Shown here: positions 55,662 through 64,000 of the stretch, piece by piece
Layout: every line of letters begins with the position of its first letter
Numbering within the stretch: the first letter of the stretch is position 1
DNA from: CALNYS01 sp942490855
GTDB taxonomy: Bacteria; Planctomycetota; Phycisphaerae; Phycisphaerales; UBA1924
DNA: 64,000 bases
Assembly (NCBI GenBank): GCA_942490855.1
Contig: CALNYS010000002.1
Coordinates: 62,001-126,000 of the forward strand
Reading direction: 5' to 3'
Notes under the pieces: model-generated
What the model was told of the DNA's origin: nothing
What the model saw: only the letters and a program-made list of their open reading frames with translations
The model's database searches: none
Made by a program: the position numbers and the translations under genes

Positions 55662-57017
55662 TTAGCCCGTGGCGCCCCAGCCGGCGAGCATGATGGCGAG
55701 GTCAGCGGAGTTGACGATGCCGTCGTTGTTGAGGTCGGCGACGCCGCAGTCGCCGGAGCCCCATGCGGCCAGGAGCACGGCGAGGTCGGCCGAGTCGACG
55801 GCGTTGCTCTGGTTGACGTCGCCGAGGGCGACGGAACCGTTGACGCGGTAGATGTTGCCGTTGAAGCTGAGGATGTAGAGCTCGCCGTTGGCGTCGCGCC
55901 CGAAGGCGGAGACGTTGCCGACGCCGCCGAGCTCGGCGGTGTGCTCGATGTAGTCGGACGCGGAGCCCTCACCGTCGACGTCGAAGGTGACGAGGAACGA
56001 CGCGACGCGCCCGGAGACGAAGTCGGCGAAGTAGTAGCGTCCGCGGTTGTGGGCCATCTCGGTCCCGCGGTAGATGTAGCCGCCGGTGATGGAGCGACCG
56101 AAGGCGGACTGGGCGTAGTCGAAGATGGGGTCGGTGAAGGACTCACCGGCCGGGGGCGCGCAGCCGTTGAAGGCGGCGATGCCCTCGCGGCAGCGCCAGC
56201 CGTAGTTGCGGCCTCCCTCGCCGGCGGGCTCGTAGTTGACCTCTTCGCGGGCGTTCTGCCCGACGTCGCCCATGATCATGCCGTTGGTGGCGCAGGCGCT
56301 GAAGTCGTCGAAGGTGAAGCGCCAGGTGTTGCGGACGCCGTAGGACCAGATCTCTTCGACGAAGGTCGGGTGCCCGGCGTAGGGGTTGGTGGCGGGGATG
56401 TCGTAGCCGGTGGCGGTGTTGATATCGAGGCGGAGGATCTTGCCGAGGTACTGCGTGCGGGTCTGGGCGCGGTTGTTGGGGTCGCCGCCGGAGCCGCCGT
56501 CGCCCATGGCGACGTAGAGGTATCCGTCGGGGCCGGTGCGGATGCAGCCGCCGTTGTGGTTGGAGAAGTCCTGGTTGATGATGAGGAGGACTTCTTCGGA
56601 GCTGAAGTCGCCGACGAGGTGGTTGAAGCTGCCGCCGCCGGACGTGAGGGTGTAGCGGGCGATATGGGTGTCGCCGAAGTTCGCGCCGTTGGTGGTGTAG
56701 TTGATGTAGAAGCGGCCGTTGTTGGCGAAGTCGGGGTCGAGGGCCATGCCGAGGAGGCCGCGCTCGGAACCGGTGCTGATGCGGGTGGAGATGTTGAGGA
56801 ACGGTGTGGCGACGAGCGCGCCGTCCTCGATCACCCGGATGGTGCCGTTTTGCTGCACGACATACTGGATGTTGTCGAACGCGGTGTTCTGGACGAAATC
56901 GAGGGGGCTGCTGAGACCCGAGACGTACACCTCGCGAGAGATGGTCTCAGAGGCCAGAGCCGGGGCGGCGCCCAGGACGCACGAAGCAGCGAGCGCAAGA
57001 CAAGCGGTGCGGAACAT
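55662..57017 (-). CDS. secreted glucose/sorbosone dehydrogenase-like (PQQ-type) protein with dockerin-like tail
   Basis: 451 residues. Signal peptide MFRTACLALAASCVLGAAPA. The body is a six-blade propeller of the soluble aldose sugar dehydrogenase family: SGLSSPLDFVQNT, GSERGLLGMALDPDFANNGR, NHNGGCIRTGPDGYLYVAMG, DGGSGGDPNNRAQ, EEIWSYGVRNTWRFTFDD, DVGQNAREEVNY and NYGWRCREG. Known members use PQQ to oxidise sugars; cofactor use here is inferred. Two dockerin-like repeats end it (SNAVDSADLAVLLAAWG, DGIVNSADLAIMLAGWG). AGGAGGAG precedes the start. Confidence 0.9.
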   Translation of the reverse strand: MFRTACLALAASCVLGAAPALASETISREVYVSGLSSPLDFVQNTAFDNIQYVVQQNGTIRVIEDGALVATPFLNISTRISTGSERGLLGMALDPDFANNGRFYINYTTNGANFGDTHIARYTLTSGGGSFNHLVGDFSSEEVLLIINQDFSNHNGGCIRTGPDGYLYVAMGDGGSGGDPNNRAQTRTQYLGKILRLDINTATGYDIPATNPYAGHPTFVEEIWSYGVRNTWRFTFDDFSACATNGMIMGDVGQNAREEVNYEPAGEGGRNYGWRCREGIAAFNGCAPPAGESFTDPIFDYAQSAFGRSITGGYIYRGTEMAHNRGRYYFADFVSGRVASFLVTFDVDGEGSASDYIEHTAELGGVGNVSAFGRDANGELYILSFNGNIYRVNGSVALGDVNQSNAVDSADLAVLLAAWGSGDCGVADLNNDGIVNSADLAIMLAGWGATG

Positions 57018-57268
57018 GTGAACGATCTCCTCCTGGCCCTCCCGGACCATTGGCGACACGATCCCTCACACTCTCGGCGAGCGTTTGAAGGCGTGCGACT
57101 CAGCGGGGACGCTGCGACATCGTCCGATCGACGTCGGCGTCCGTATACCTGACCGTACACAACGCCTCGGCGGTGGACCAGAGCGATCTGGATGATTTGT
57201 GACGATCAGGATGGTCCGCGTTCCCGGACGTCCCCCGGGGGCCGCTACCGGCTACCATCCGACCGGCG

Positions 57269-59311
57269 ATGGTGACGCCCCCCAACCAACCCGACGTCGG
57301 CGGCGCGAAGAGCGTCCGGCTTGAGGTCCTCCCGTCGTCTCCCGGCGCGCCCCGGAGCCGGATGGGTCGTCGGCGGGCGTGGGTGCTGGCGCTTGTTCAT
57401 GTCGTGATCCTGCTGCACATCGCCCACTGGGTCTGGCGGGGGGAATCGGTCTCTCCGGTGGAGCCCTCCGAGGCGATGTACACCCTGAGCGAGGGCGAGC
57501 TCAACGCCGGGGCGGTGTTCTTCGGGGTCGCGCTGCTGTCGACGGTGCTGTTGGGTCGGCTCTTTTGCGGGTGGGCGTGCCACATCGTGGCGCTCCAGGA
57601 CGCGAGCCTGTGGCTTCTGAAGAAACTCAAGCTGCGCCCGAGCGCGTTCCGCTCTCGTCTGATGCTGTGGTTCCCGCTCGGGCTGGCGCTGTACATGTTC
57701 GTGTGGCCGGCGGCGAAGCGCTGGCTGGTCGCGCCCGTGATGGAGTCGGCGTGGCCGGCGGGCCTGGCGTACATCGGGGCGGCGCCGGACTGGTCGCACC
57801 TGGAGAACGCGTTCATCGTCGAGGACTTCTGGGCGACGTTCCCGACGCTGTGGGTGGCGATCCCGTTCTTCTTCATCGTGGGGTTCGCGGTGGTGTACAC
57901 GCTCGGCGCGAAGGGGTTCTGCACGTACGCGTGCCCGTACGGCGGGTTCTTTGCTCCGCTCGACAAGATCAGCCCGATGCGCATCGTGGTCGATCACGAC
58001 AAGTGCGCCAGCTGCGGCGTGTGCACGGCGGTGTGCACGTCCAACGTGCGCGTCAACGAGGAGATCAAGGACTACGGGATGGTCGTTGACCCGGGGTGCA
58101 TGAAGTGCCTCGACTGCGTCAGCGCGTGCCCGTCGGACGCGCTGGCGTACAAGCCGGCGGCCCCCCCGCTCTTTGCGACGAACCCGCGCGAGCCCGACGC
58201 CGCCAGCGTCCGCAAGCGGAAGAAAAAGCCGAAAACCCCTGCGACCAAGGCGAGATGGGACCTCACGCCCACGCAGGAGATTGTCCTCGCGGGGTTCTTC
58301 CTGCTCACGTTCGTGTCGGTGCGCGGGCTCTACGGCGTGATCCCGATGCTTCTCGCGGGCGGGGTCGCGGCGATCGCGTCGTGGGTCGTCTGGAAGGCGT
58401 GGCGCACGCTGACGGACGCGAACGTGCGCGTGCACGGGTTCCAGCTGCGCCGGCGCGGGCGGATCACCTTCTGGGGCGGGGCGTACCTGGTCGGGACGCT
58501 CGCGCTCGTCGCGATGGTGGCGCACTCCGCGGTGCTGAGCGTGCACTGGGCGTCGGGGATGACCGCGCTCAACCGCGCCGCGCTCGTTTCGGACGGGATG
58601 ATCGCGGGCGATGCGCGCGAGCACTACGAGGAGGCGGCGCGCCGCTTCGAACGGGTCCACGCGATCGGGCTCGCGACCACGCCCAAGACCGACTTCCAGC
58701 TCGCGCTGGTGAACTTCGCGCTCCAGCGGTACAGCGAGGGCGAGGAAGCGCTGCGCCGGGTGATCGCGCGCGAGGGCGAGAAGGACGGGCTCGCGGTCGA
58801 TCTCGCCCAGCTCATGCTCGCGCAGGGGCGGGGCTTCGAGACCGTTGACTACCTCAACGCGGTGCTGGAGCGCCACCCCGAGTTCCCCGAGACCCGCTGG
58901 ACGCTCGGCGCCCTGTATCTCGGCGCGGGCCAGGCGGAGAACGCGGTGCGCACGTTCCGGGCCGGCGCCGAGGCGCGTCCTGATGACTACGTCGCGCACG
59001 TCAAGCTCGCGGAGGCGGAGATCGCCGCGGGGCGCCCCGAGGACGCGACGGGCCCCCTCGCCCGGGCGCTCGAGCTCTACCCGGAGGCGGCGGGGTTCCG
59101 GAAGGACTATGCGCTGGCGCTGGAGTACGCCGGGGAGCCCGAGCGGGCGCTGCAGGAGATGGAACGGGCGGCGGGGGACGCCGATCCGAGCGTGCGGGCG
59201 GACTTCCTTCGTCTGGCGGCGGGGATCGCCGAGCGGGCGGGCCGTTTGGAGGATGCTCGGCGCCTCAACGGGCTCGCGGCCCATGCAGAGGGCCTGAGGG
59301 CCCGAGAATAG
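57269..59311 (+). CDS. polyferredoxin membrane protein fused to TPR repeats
   Basis: 680 residues. NapH/NosR/CcoG-like membrane part: AWVLALVHVVILLHIAHWVW, LLGRLFCGWACHIVALQD, LWVAIPFFFIVGFAVVYTLG, and GFCTYACPYGGFFAPLDK. Two 4Fe-4S clusters follow (DKCASCGVCTAVCTSN and GCMKCLDCVSACPSDALA). Then three more membrane segments (ETIVLAGFFLLTF-like 265-330 region and GAYLVGTLALVAMVAHSAVL), and from about residue 460 to the end TPR units (HPEFPETRWTLGALYLGAGQ, DDYVAHVKLAEAEIAAGRPE). It probably moves electrons across or at the membrane; the partner is unknown. Confidence 0.88.
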   Translation: MVTPPNQPDVGGAKSVRLEVLPSSPGAPRSRMGRRRAWVLALVHVVILLHIAHWVWRGESVSPVEPSEAMYTLSEGELNAGAVFFGVALLSTVLLGRLFCGWACHIVALQDASLWLLKKLKLRPSAFRSRLMLWFPLGLALYMFVWPAAKRWLVAPVMESAWPAGLAYIGAAPDWSHLENAFIVEDFWATFPTLWVAIPFFFIVGFAVVYTLGAKGFCTYACPYGGFFAPLDKISPMRIVVDHDKCASCGVCTAVCTSNVRVNEEIKDYGMVVDPGCMKCLDCVSACPSDALAYKPAAPPLFATNPREPDAASVRKRKKKPKTPATKARWDLTPTQEIVLAGFFLLTFVSVRGLYGVIPMLLAGGVAAIASWVVWKAWRTLTDANVRVHGFQLRRRGRITFWGGAYLVGTLALVAMVAHSAVLSVHWASGMTALNRAALVSDGMIAGDAREHYEEAARRFERVHAIGLATTPKTDFQLALVNFALQRYSEGEEALRRVIAREGEKDGLAVDLAQLMLAQGRGFETVDYLNAVLERHPEFPETRWTLGALYLGAGQAENAVRTFRAGAEARPDDYVAHVKLAEAEIAAGRPEDATGPLARALELYPEAAGFRKDYALALEYAGEPERALQEMERAAGDADPSVRADFLRLAAGIAERAGRLEDARRLNGLAAHAEGLRARE

Positions 59312-59356
59312 ACAGCCTCTGACGTGATTCTTACCTCTTTTCCCTGACTTCTCTCT

Positions 59357-59384
59357 TTGTCAACCCGCCGAGTCGGCGTATTCT
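59357..59384 (+). promoter_or_regulatory. candidate sigma-70-type promoter upstream of the leader ORF and surface-protein gene
   Basis: TTGTCA at 59357-59362 and TATTCT at 59379-59384 with a 16-base spacer. It lies 20 bases before the small leader ORF and 158 bases before the surface-protein gene. Sequence match only. Confidence 0.45.
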
Positions 59385-59403
59385 TGAGGTGCAAAGAGGA
59401 GTG

Positions 59404-59508
59404 ATGGATACGAGTTCTGCGCCACCTGTGCGGCGCGCGTCATCCAGCACCGGCGTCAGTGGGACCCTGTCGCCGGAGTGGGAGTCTGTGGTCCTGCCCG
59501 TCTGCTGA
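59404..59508 (+). CDS. possible leader peptide ORF
   Basis: 34 residues (MDTSSAPPVRRASSSTGVSG then TLSPEWESVVLPVC). A strong ribosome-binding site (AGAGGAG) stands 4-10 bases upstream. The stop codon lies inside the following hairpin, and the next gene starts 34 bases after. This layout resembles a translated leader, but no run of one amino acid is present, so the controlling signal, if any, is not apparent. Confidence 0.4.
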   Translation: MDTSSAPPVRRASSSTGVSGTLSPEWESVVLPVC

Positions 59509-59521
59509 CGGGACTATTTTT
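59497..59521 (+). terminator. terminator-like hairpin in the leader of the surface-protein gene
   Basis: 6-bp stem CCCGTC / GACGGG (59497-59502 with 59507-59512), loop TGCT, then ACTATTTTT. It lies 20 bases before the ATG at 59542. It may end transcripts coming from the polyferredoxin gene or act as an attenuator of the surface-protein gene. Confidence 0.55.
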
Positions 59522-59541
59522 CGATAGAGAGGCAGAGATAC

Positions 59542-60627
59542 ATGATGAAGTTCAACGTCATGCTCGGAGCAGCGCTTGCTTCGGCTGGTGCGGCTATGGG
59601 TGGGTTTTCCAACGGCGATATTGTCTTTACCGACAGCCCCGACGACGCGATCCGCGTGATCCGCGCGGGCTCGGGCACCCTTGAGACCCTGCACACGTTC
59701 ACCGACCCGAACAACGACATCCGACTCGCGGACATCACCCGAGTCAACGGCCGTTACTACGTCAACTCCGGCTTCGCCGACGCGGACGCCGGCGTGCCCG
59801 GGCAGCTGATCGAGGTCCAGCACCTCTTCGGCGCGTCGTCGGCTTCGACGTTCTCGAGCGGCAACATGCTGCAGAACCCCATCGGGCTCGGGTACCACCG
59901 CGGCTCGGATCAGTTCCTCTCGGTCAACAACACCGGCCAGACCGCGATGCAGACGGCGCCCGACTTCGACGGCATCATCGGCGTGTCCCGTGCCGACGGC
60001 ACGCAGACGTTCCGTTTCGACGAGCTCGTCGGCGACCAGAACTTCCCCCGCTACCAGGCCGGCGCCCAGATGACCCGCGACGCCTCGAACCGCGACCGCT
60101 TCCTGGTCGCCGCGGTCAACGGCGGCGTCCTCCGCGATCCGGACAACCTCCCCCCCGGCGACTTCAACAAGGGCTCCGCCATCTACAGCGTTGATGTCGA
60201 TATCTCCGGCAACACGAGCGTCAGCCTCTTCGCCGACTTCAGCGCCACCGACTTCGGCCCGCTGACCTTCGTCCGCGGCGTCACCAGCGCCGTCGGCAAC
60301 GACGGGTTCCTTGACGTGTACGTCTCGGACGGCTTCACCAACGCCATCTACCACGTCGACACCGACGCCAACGGCGACGTGGTCGGGATCAACCAGCTCA
60401 TCGACGGTCTCGACAACCCCGGCGAGCTCATCTACAACCAGTACAACGACTCGCTCGTCTTCTCCGGCGTCGGCGACAGCACCATCTCCGAGTACTTCTT
60501 CGGCGACGGCACGATCACCACGCTCGCGACGGACGTGAGCTCCCGCGGCTTCTACATCGTCCCGGCCCCGGGCTCGGTCGCTCTCTTCGGCGTCGCCGGC
60601 TTCGCCGCCGCGCGTCGTCGCCGCTAA
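59542..60627 (+). CDS. secreted protein with PEP-CTERM-like sorting signal
   Basis: 361 residues. Signal peptide MMKFNVMLGAALASAGAAMG. The body is a beta-propeller-like series (NGDIVFTDSPDDAIRVIRAG, LIEVQHLFGASSASTFSSGN, FLVAAVNGGVLRDPDNLPPG, YVSDGFTNAIYHVDTDANGD), as in strictosidine-synthase/SMP-30-like surface proteins. C-terminus IVPAPGSVALFGVAGFAAA then RRRR: sorting signal of the same type as the protein at 50049. Terminator follows at 60659. A second start codon at 59545 is possible. Confidence 0.87.
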   Translation: MMKFNVMLGAALASAGAAMGGFSNGDIVFTDSPDDAIRVIRAGSGTLETLHTFTDPNNDIRLADITRVNGRYYVNSGFADADAGVPGQLIEVQHLFGASSASTFSSGNMLQNPIGLGYHRGSDQFLSVNNTGQTAMQTAPDFDGIIGVSRADGTQTFRFDELVGDQNFPRYQAGAQMTRDASNRDRFLVAAVNGGVLRDPDNLPPGDFNKGSAIYSVDVDISGNTSVSLFADFSATDFGPLTFVRGVTSAVGNDGFLDVYVSDGFTNAIYHVDTDANGDVVGINQLIDGLDNPGELIYNQYNDSLVFSGVGDSTISEYFFGDGTITTLATDVSSRGFYIVPAPGSVALFGVAGFAAARRRR

Positions 60628-60658
60628 ACGACACGCCCCGTCACAAAGTTCGTTCAAG

Positions 60659-60686
60659 CCCCGGCCCACACAGGCCGGGGTTTTTT
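60659..60686 (+). terminator. rho-independent terminator after the surface-protein gene
   Basis: Perfect 8-bp stem CCCCGGCC / GGCCGGGG (60659-60666 with 60673-60680), followed by six T. Confidence 0.9.
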
Positions 60687-60741
60687 CGTGCGCGCACCGC
60701 GCCGAGTTCGCGCGCACAATGAACGAAACACGGAGGCGAGC

Positions 60742-62733
<1,992 letters not shown>

Positions 62734-62798
62734 ACGGCGACGGCCGGCGCGTGCGCACAAGCCGAGCCGCGGGCGACTGACCCGCGGCCCGGAGGGTC

Positions 62799-64000
62799 TT
62801 ATTCGCCGTCGTCCCAGTCGGCGAGGAGGATCGAGAGGTCGGTGCTGTTCACGACGCCGTCGTCGTTGAGGTCCGCGGGGTCCTGGCCCTCGAGGACGCC
62901 CCAGCGGTTGAGGAGGATGGACAGGTCGGACATGCCGACGCTTCCGCTGAGGTCGATGTCAGACCATGACGTCGCCGGGGGGATGATCTCCACGGTGGTG
63001 CGCGGGTCGTCGATGTGGAACACGTCGGCGTAGGCGTGCATCCCGATCGCCGCGACGCCGGGGCCGGTCTCGACGGCGTCAACCGTGAACGTGCGCGTTT
63101 CCCCGGCGGGGATCGCGATGCTGATCTTCTCGACCGTCAGGCTGAGATTGCGCCCGAAGATCGCGACTTCGTAGACGTGGTCTTCGTCGTCGATGTTCGT
63201 CAGGGTGTTCTCGAACATCATGACGCGCGCCCCGCTCTCGGTGCGGGCGAGCATCTGCGCGTGCCCGGCCTCGAACTCCGTGTACACATGCGAGTCGGCC
63301 ACGACGAAGTCCTGCGCCATGCCCTCGGCCGCGACGTCGCCCGAGATCATGTACTCGTCGAGACGCACGCCGTCGACGCGCACCCGCCCGAGGTCGTCGG
63401 GGTTGGAGCGGAGGACCACGACGTCGCTGATGGCGTACCCGTTTGAGAAGTCGGTCCCGTTGGCGAACTCGGTCGAGACGATCACCATCGGGTCCGCCTC
63501 GTTCGTGGTGGCGCTGGAGGCGAGGGGCTCGCAGAAGGTCTTGGACTTGCCGGAGTAGGGCCAGTGCGTCCCGCCGTCGCGCGTCGTCCACATGCTCTTG
63601 GTGAACTTGTCGGGCGTGCCGTCGCCGTCGGAGTCGCACACCCAGACCATCCAGGTGTTGCGTCCGCAGGGGTACAGGCACCGCCCGAGCTCTGTGCCCT
63701 TGCCGGTCTCGCCCATCTTCTTGAAGGTCGGGCGGAAGTGATCGCCGCCCCCGCCGGGGGTGGTCGGATCGCCCACGCACGGGAGCGACAGGGTGTTGCC
63801 GCAGCTGTCCGTCGCGGGGAGGTTCGGGCCGCCGTTGGGGTTGGGGATGATGATCGGCTTGCACCACGAGTCGTTGACGCCGTCGCCGTCGAGGTCGCAG
63901 TCGTAGGGCGGCTGCGGGTCCCCGTACGGGTTGGGCGGGCAGGAGGCGCCGCCGAAGCCGATGGTCGTCTTCTGACACGCCCAGGCCGAGGAGGCCGTCG
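62799..64000 (-). CDS. secreted protein with two dockerin-like repeats (5' end cut by the window edge)
   Basis: About 400 residues visible; the frame is open to the right edge. The first visible residues are TASSAWACQKTTIGFGGASC, which look like the end of a signal peptide (SAWA) and the mature start, so only some 15-25 residues are missing. DLDGDGVNDSWCKP and DSDGDGTPDKFTKS are Ca2+-binding-like loops near the N-terminus. The tail has two repeats (LSGSVGMSDLSILLNRWG and LNDDGVVNSTDLSILLADW), with Ser replacing the usual Ala. A GTG at 63776 is internal, not the start. Function unknown. Confidence 0.82.
   Translation of the reverse strand, partial: TASSAWACQKTTIGFGGASCPPNPYGDPQPPYDCDLDGDGVNDSWCKPIIIPNPNGGPNLPATDSCGNTLSLPCVGDPTTPGGGGDHFRPTFKKMGETGKGTELGRCLYPCGRNTWMVWVCDSDGDGTPDKFTKSMWTTRDGGTHWPYSGKSKTFCEPLASSATTNEADPMVIVSTEFANGTDFSNGYAISDVVVLRSNPDDLGRVRVDGVRLDEYMISGDVAAEGMAQDFVVADSHVYTEFEAGHAQMLARTESGARVMMFENTLTNIDDEDHVYEVAIFGRNLSLTVEKISIAIPAGETRTFTVDAVETGPGVAAIGMHAYADVFHIDDPRTTVEIIPPATSWSDIDLSGSVGMSDLSILLNRWGVLEGQDPADLNDDGVVNSTDLSILLADWDDGE

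Noticed and set aside
62766..62788. Terminator between acsA and the convergent dockerin-tailed gene
   Set aside because: An 8-bp stem GCCGCGGG/CCCGCGGC exists, but neither strand has a following T tract, so it was not listed as a terminator.
63776..63778. GTG at 63776 as the start of the last gene
   Set aside because: The frame continues upstream with sensible codons, two cysteine-containing and Ca2+-loop-like segments and a signal-peptide end, so the real start is beyond the window.

Overview
The window looks like chromosome from a planctomycete, most likely class Phycisphaerae. It is GC-rich and densely coded on both strands. It carries a prepilin-type protein with an H-X9-DG-like motif. 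Six exported proteins end in a dockerin-like tail of the form D-L-x-G-D-G-x-V-x-S-x-D-L-A-x-x-L-A-A-W-G, and two end in PAPG-x-x-ALFG...RRR sorting signals. This placement is inference from those family traits; there is no rRNA or other marker in the window.

0-16 kb: the tail of an HrpA-type helicase, a prepilin-type protein, a frameshifted queC, two lipoproteins (TolB-like propeller; CsgG/LpoB-like), a Xer recombinase, a HEAT-repeat protein split by a frameshift, an HTH-receiver regulator, an M42 aminopeptidase, a YgfZ-like protein, an orphan oligopeptide-type ABC ATPase and AsnB. 16-22 kb: a cluster of inverted repeats, a TPR lipoprotein, ahcY, an SRPBCC/DoxX - DUF4166 - TauE operon and a glycine-zipper protein. 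22-31 kb: one long minus-strand unit with arginine-succinyltransferase-pathway genes (astD, astA, an astC-like aminotransferase) plus an M20 peptidase, DinB-like, phosphatase-like and PrpD-like genes. 31-40 kb: PilZ, dockerin-tailed secreted proteins, two paralogous membrane proteins, an isocitrate/isopropylmalate-type dehydrogenase, FG-GAP and Kelch propellers.

40-50 kb holds the most interesting metabolic block: an aconitase-family enzyme and an operon of an acyl-CoA synthetase beta-like subunit, its alpha-like subunit and a stand-alone citryl-CoA-lyase-like protein. Together these have the parts of an ATP-citrate lyase split over three genes. The dehydrogenase near 35 kb and the acetyl-CoA synthetase near 61 kb could act on the same metabolites. 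50-64 kb: dapF, psuG, an FG-GAP protein with seven near-identical repeats, a frameshifted ychF, aat, a sugar-dehydrogenase-like protein, a polyferredoxin-TPR fusion, a sorted surface protein behind a possible attenuator leader, acsA, and a secreted protein cut by the window edge.

Ten copies of an intergenic inverted repeat (core GCCCTCTCCCC / GGGGAGAGGGC-like) are scattered between genes. Three genes (queC, the HEAT protein and ychF) each carry exactly one surplus base. For housekeeping genes this suggests sequence or assembly error at least as much as real gene loss.
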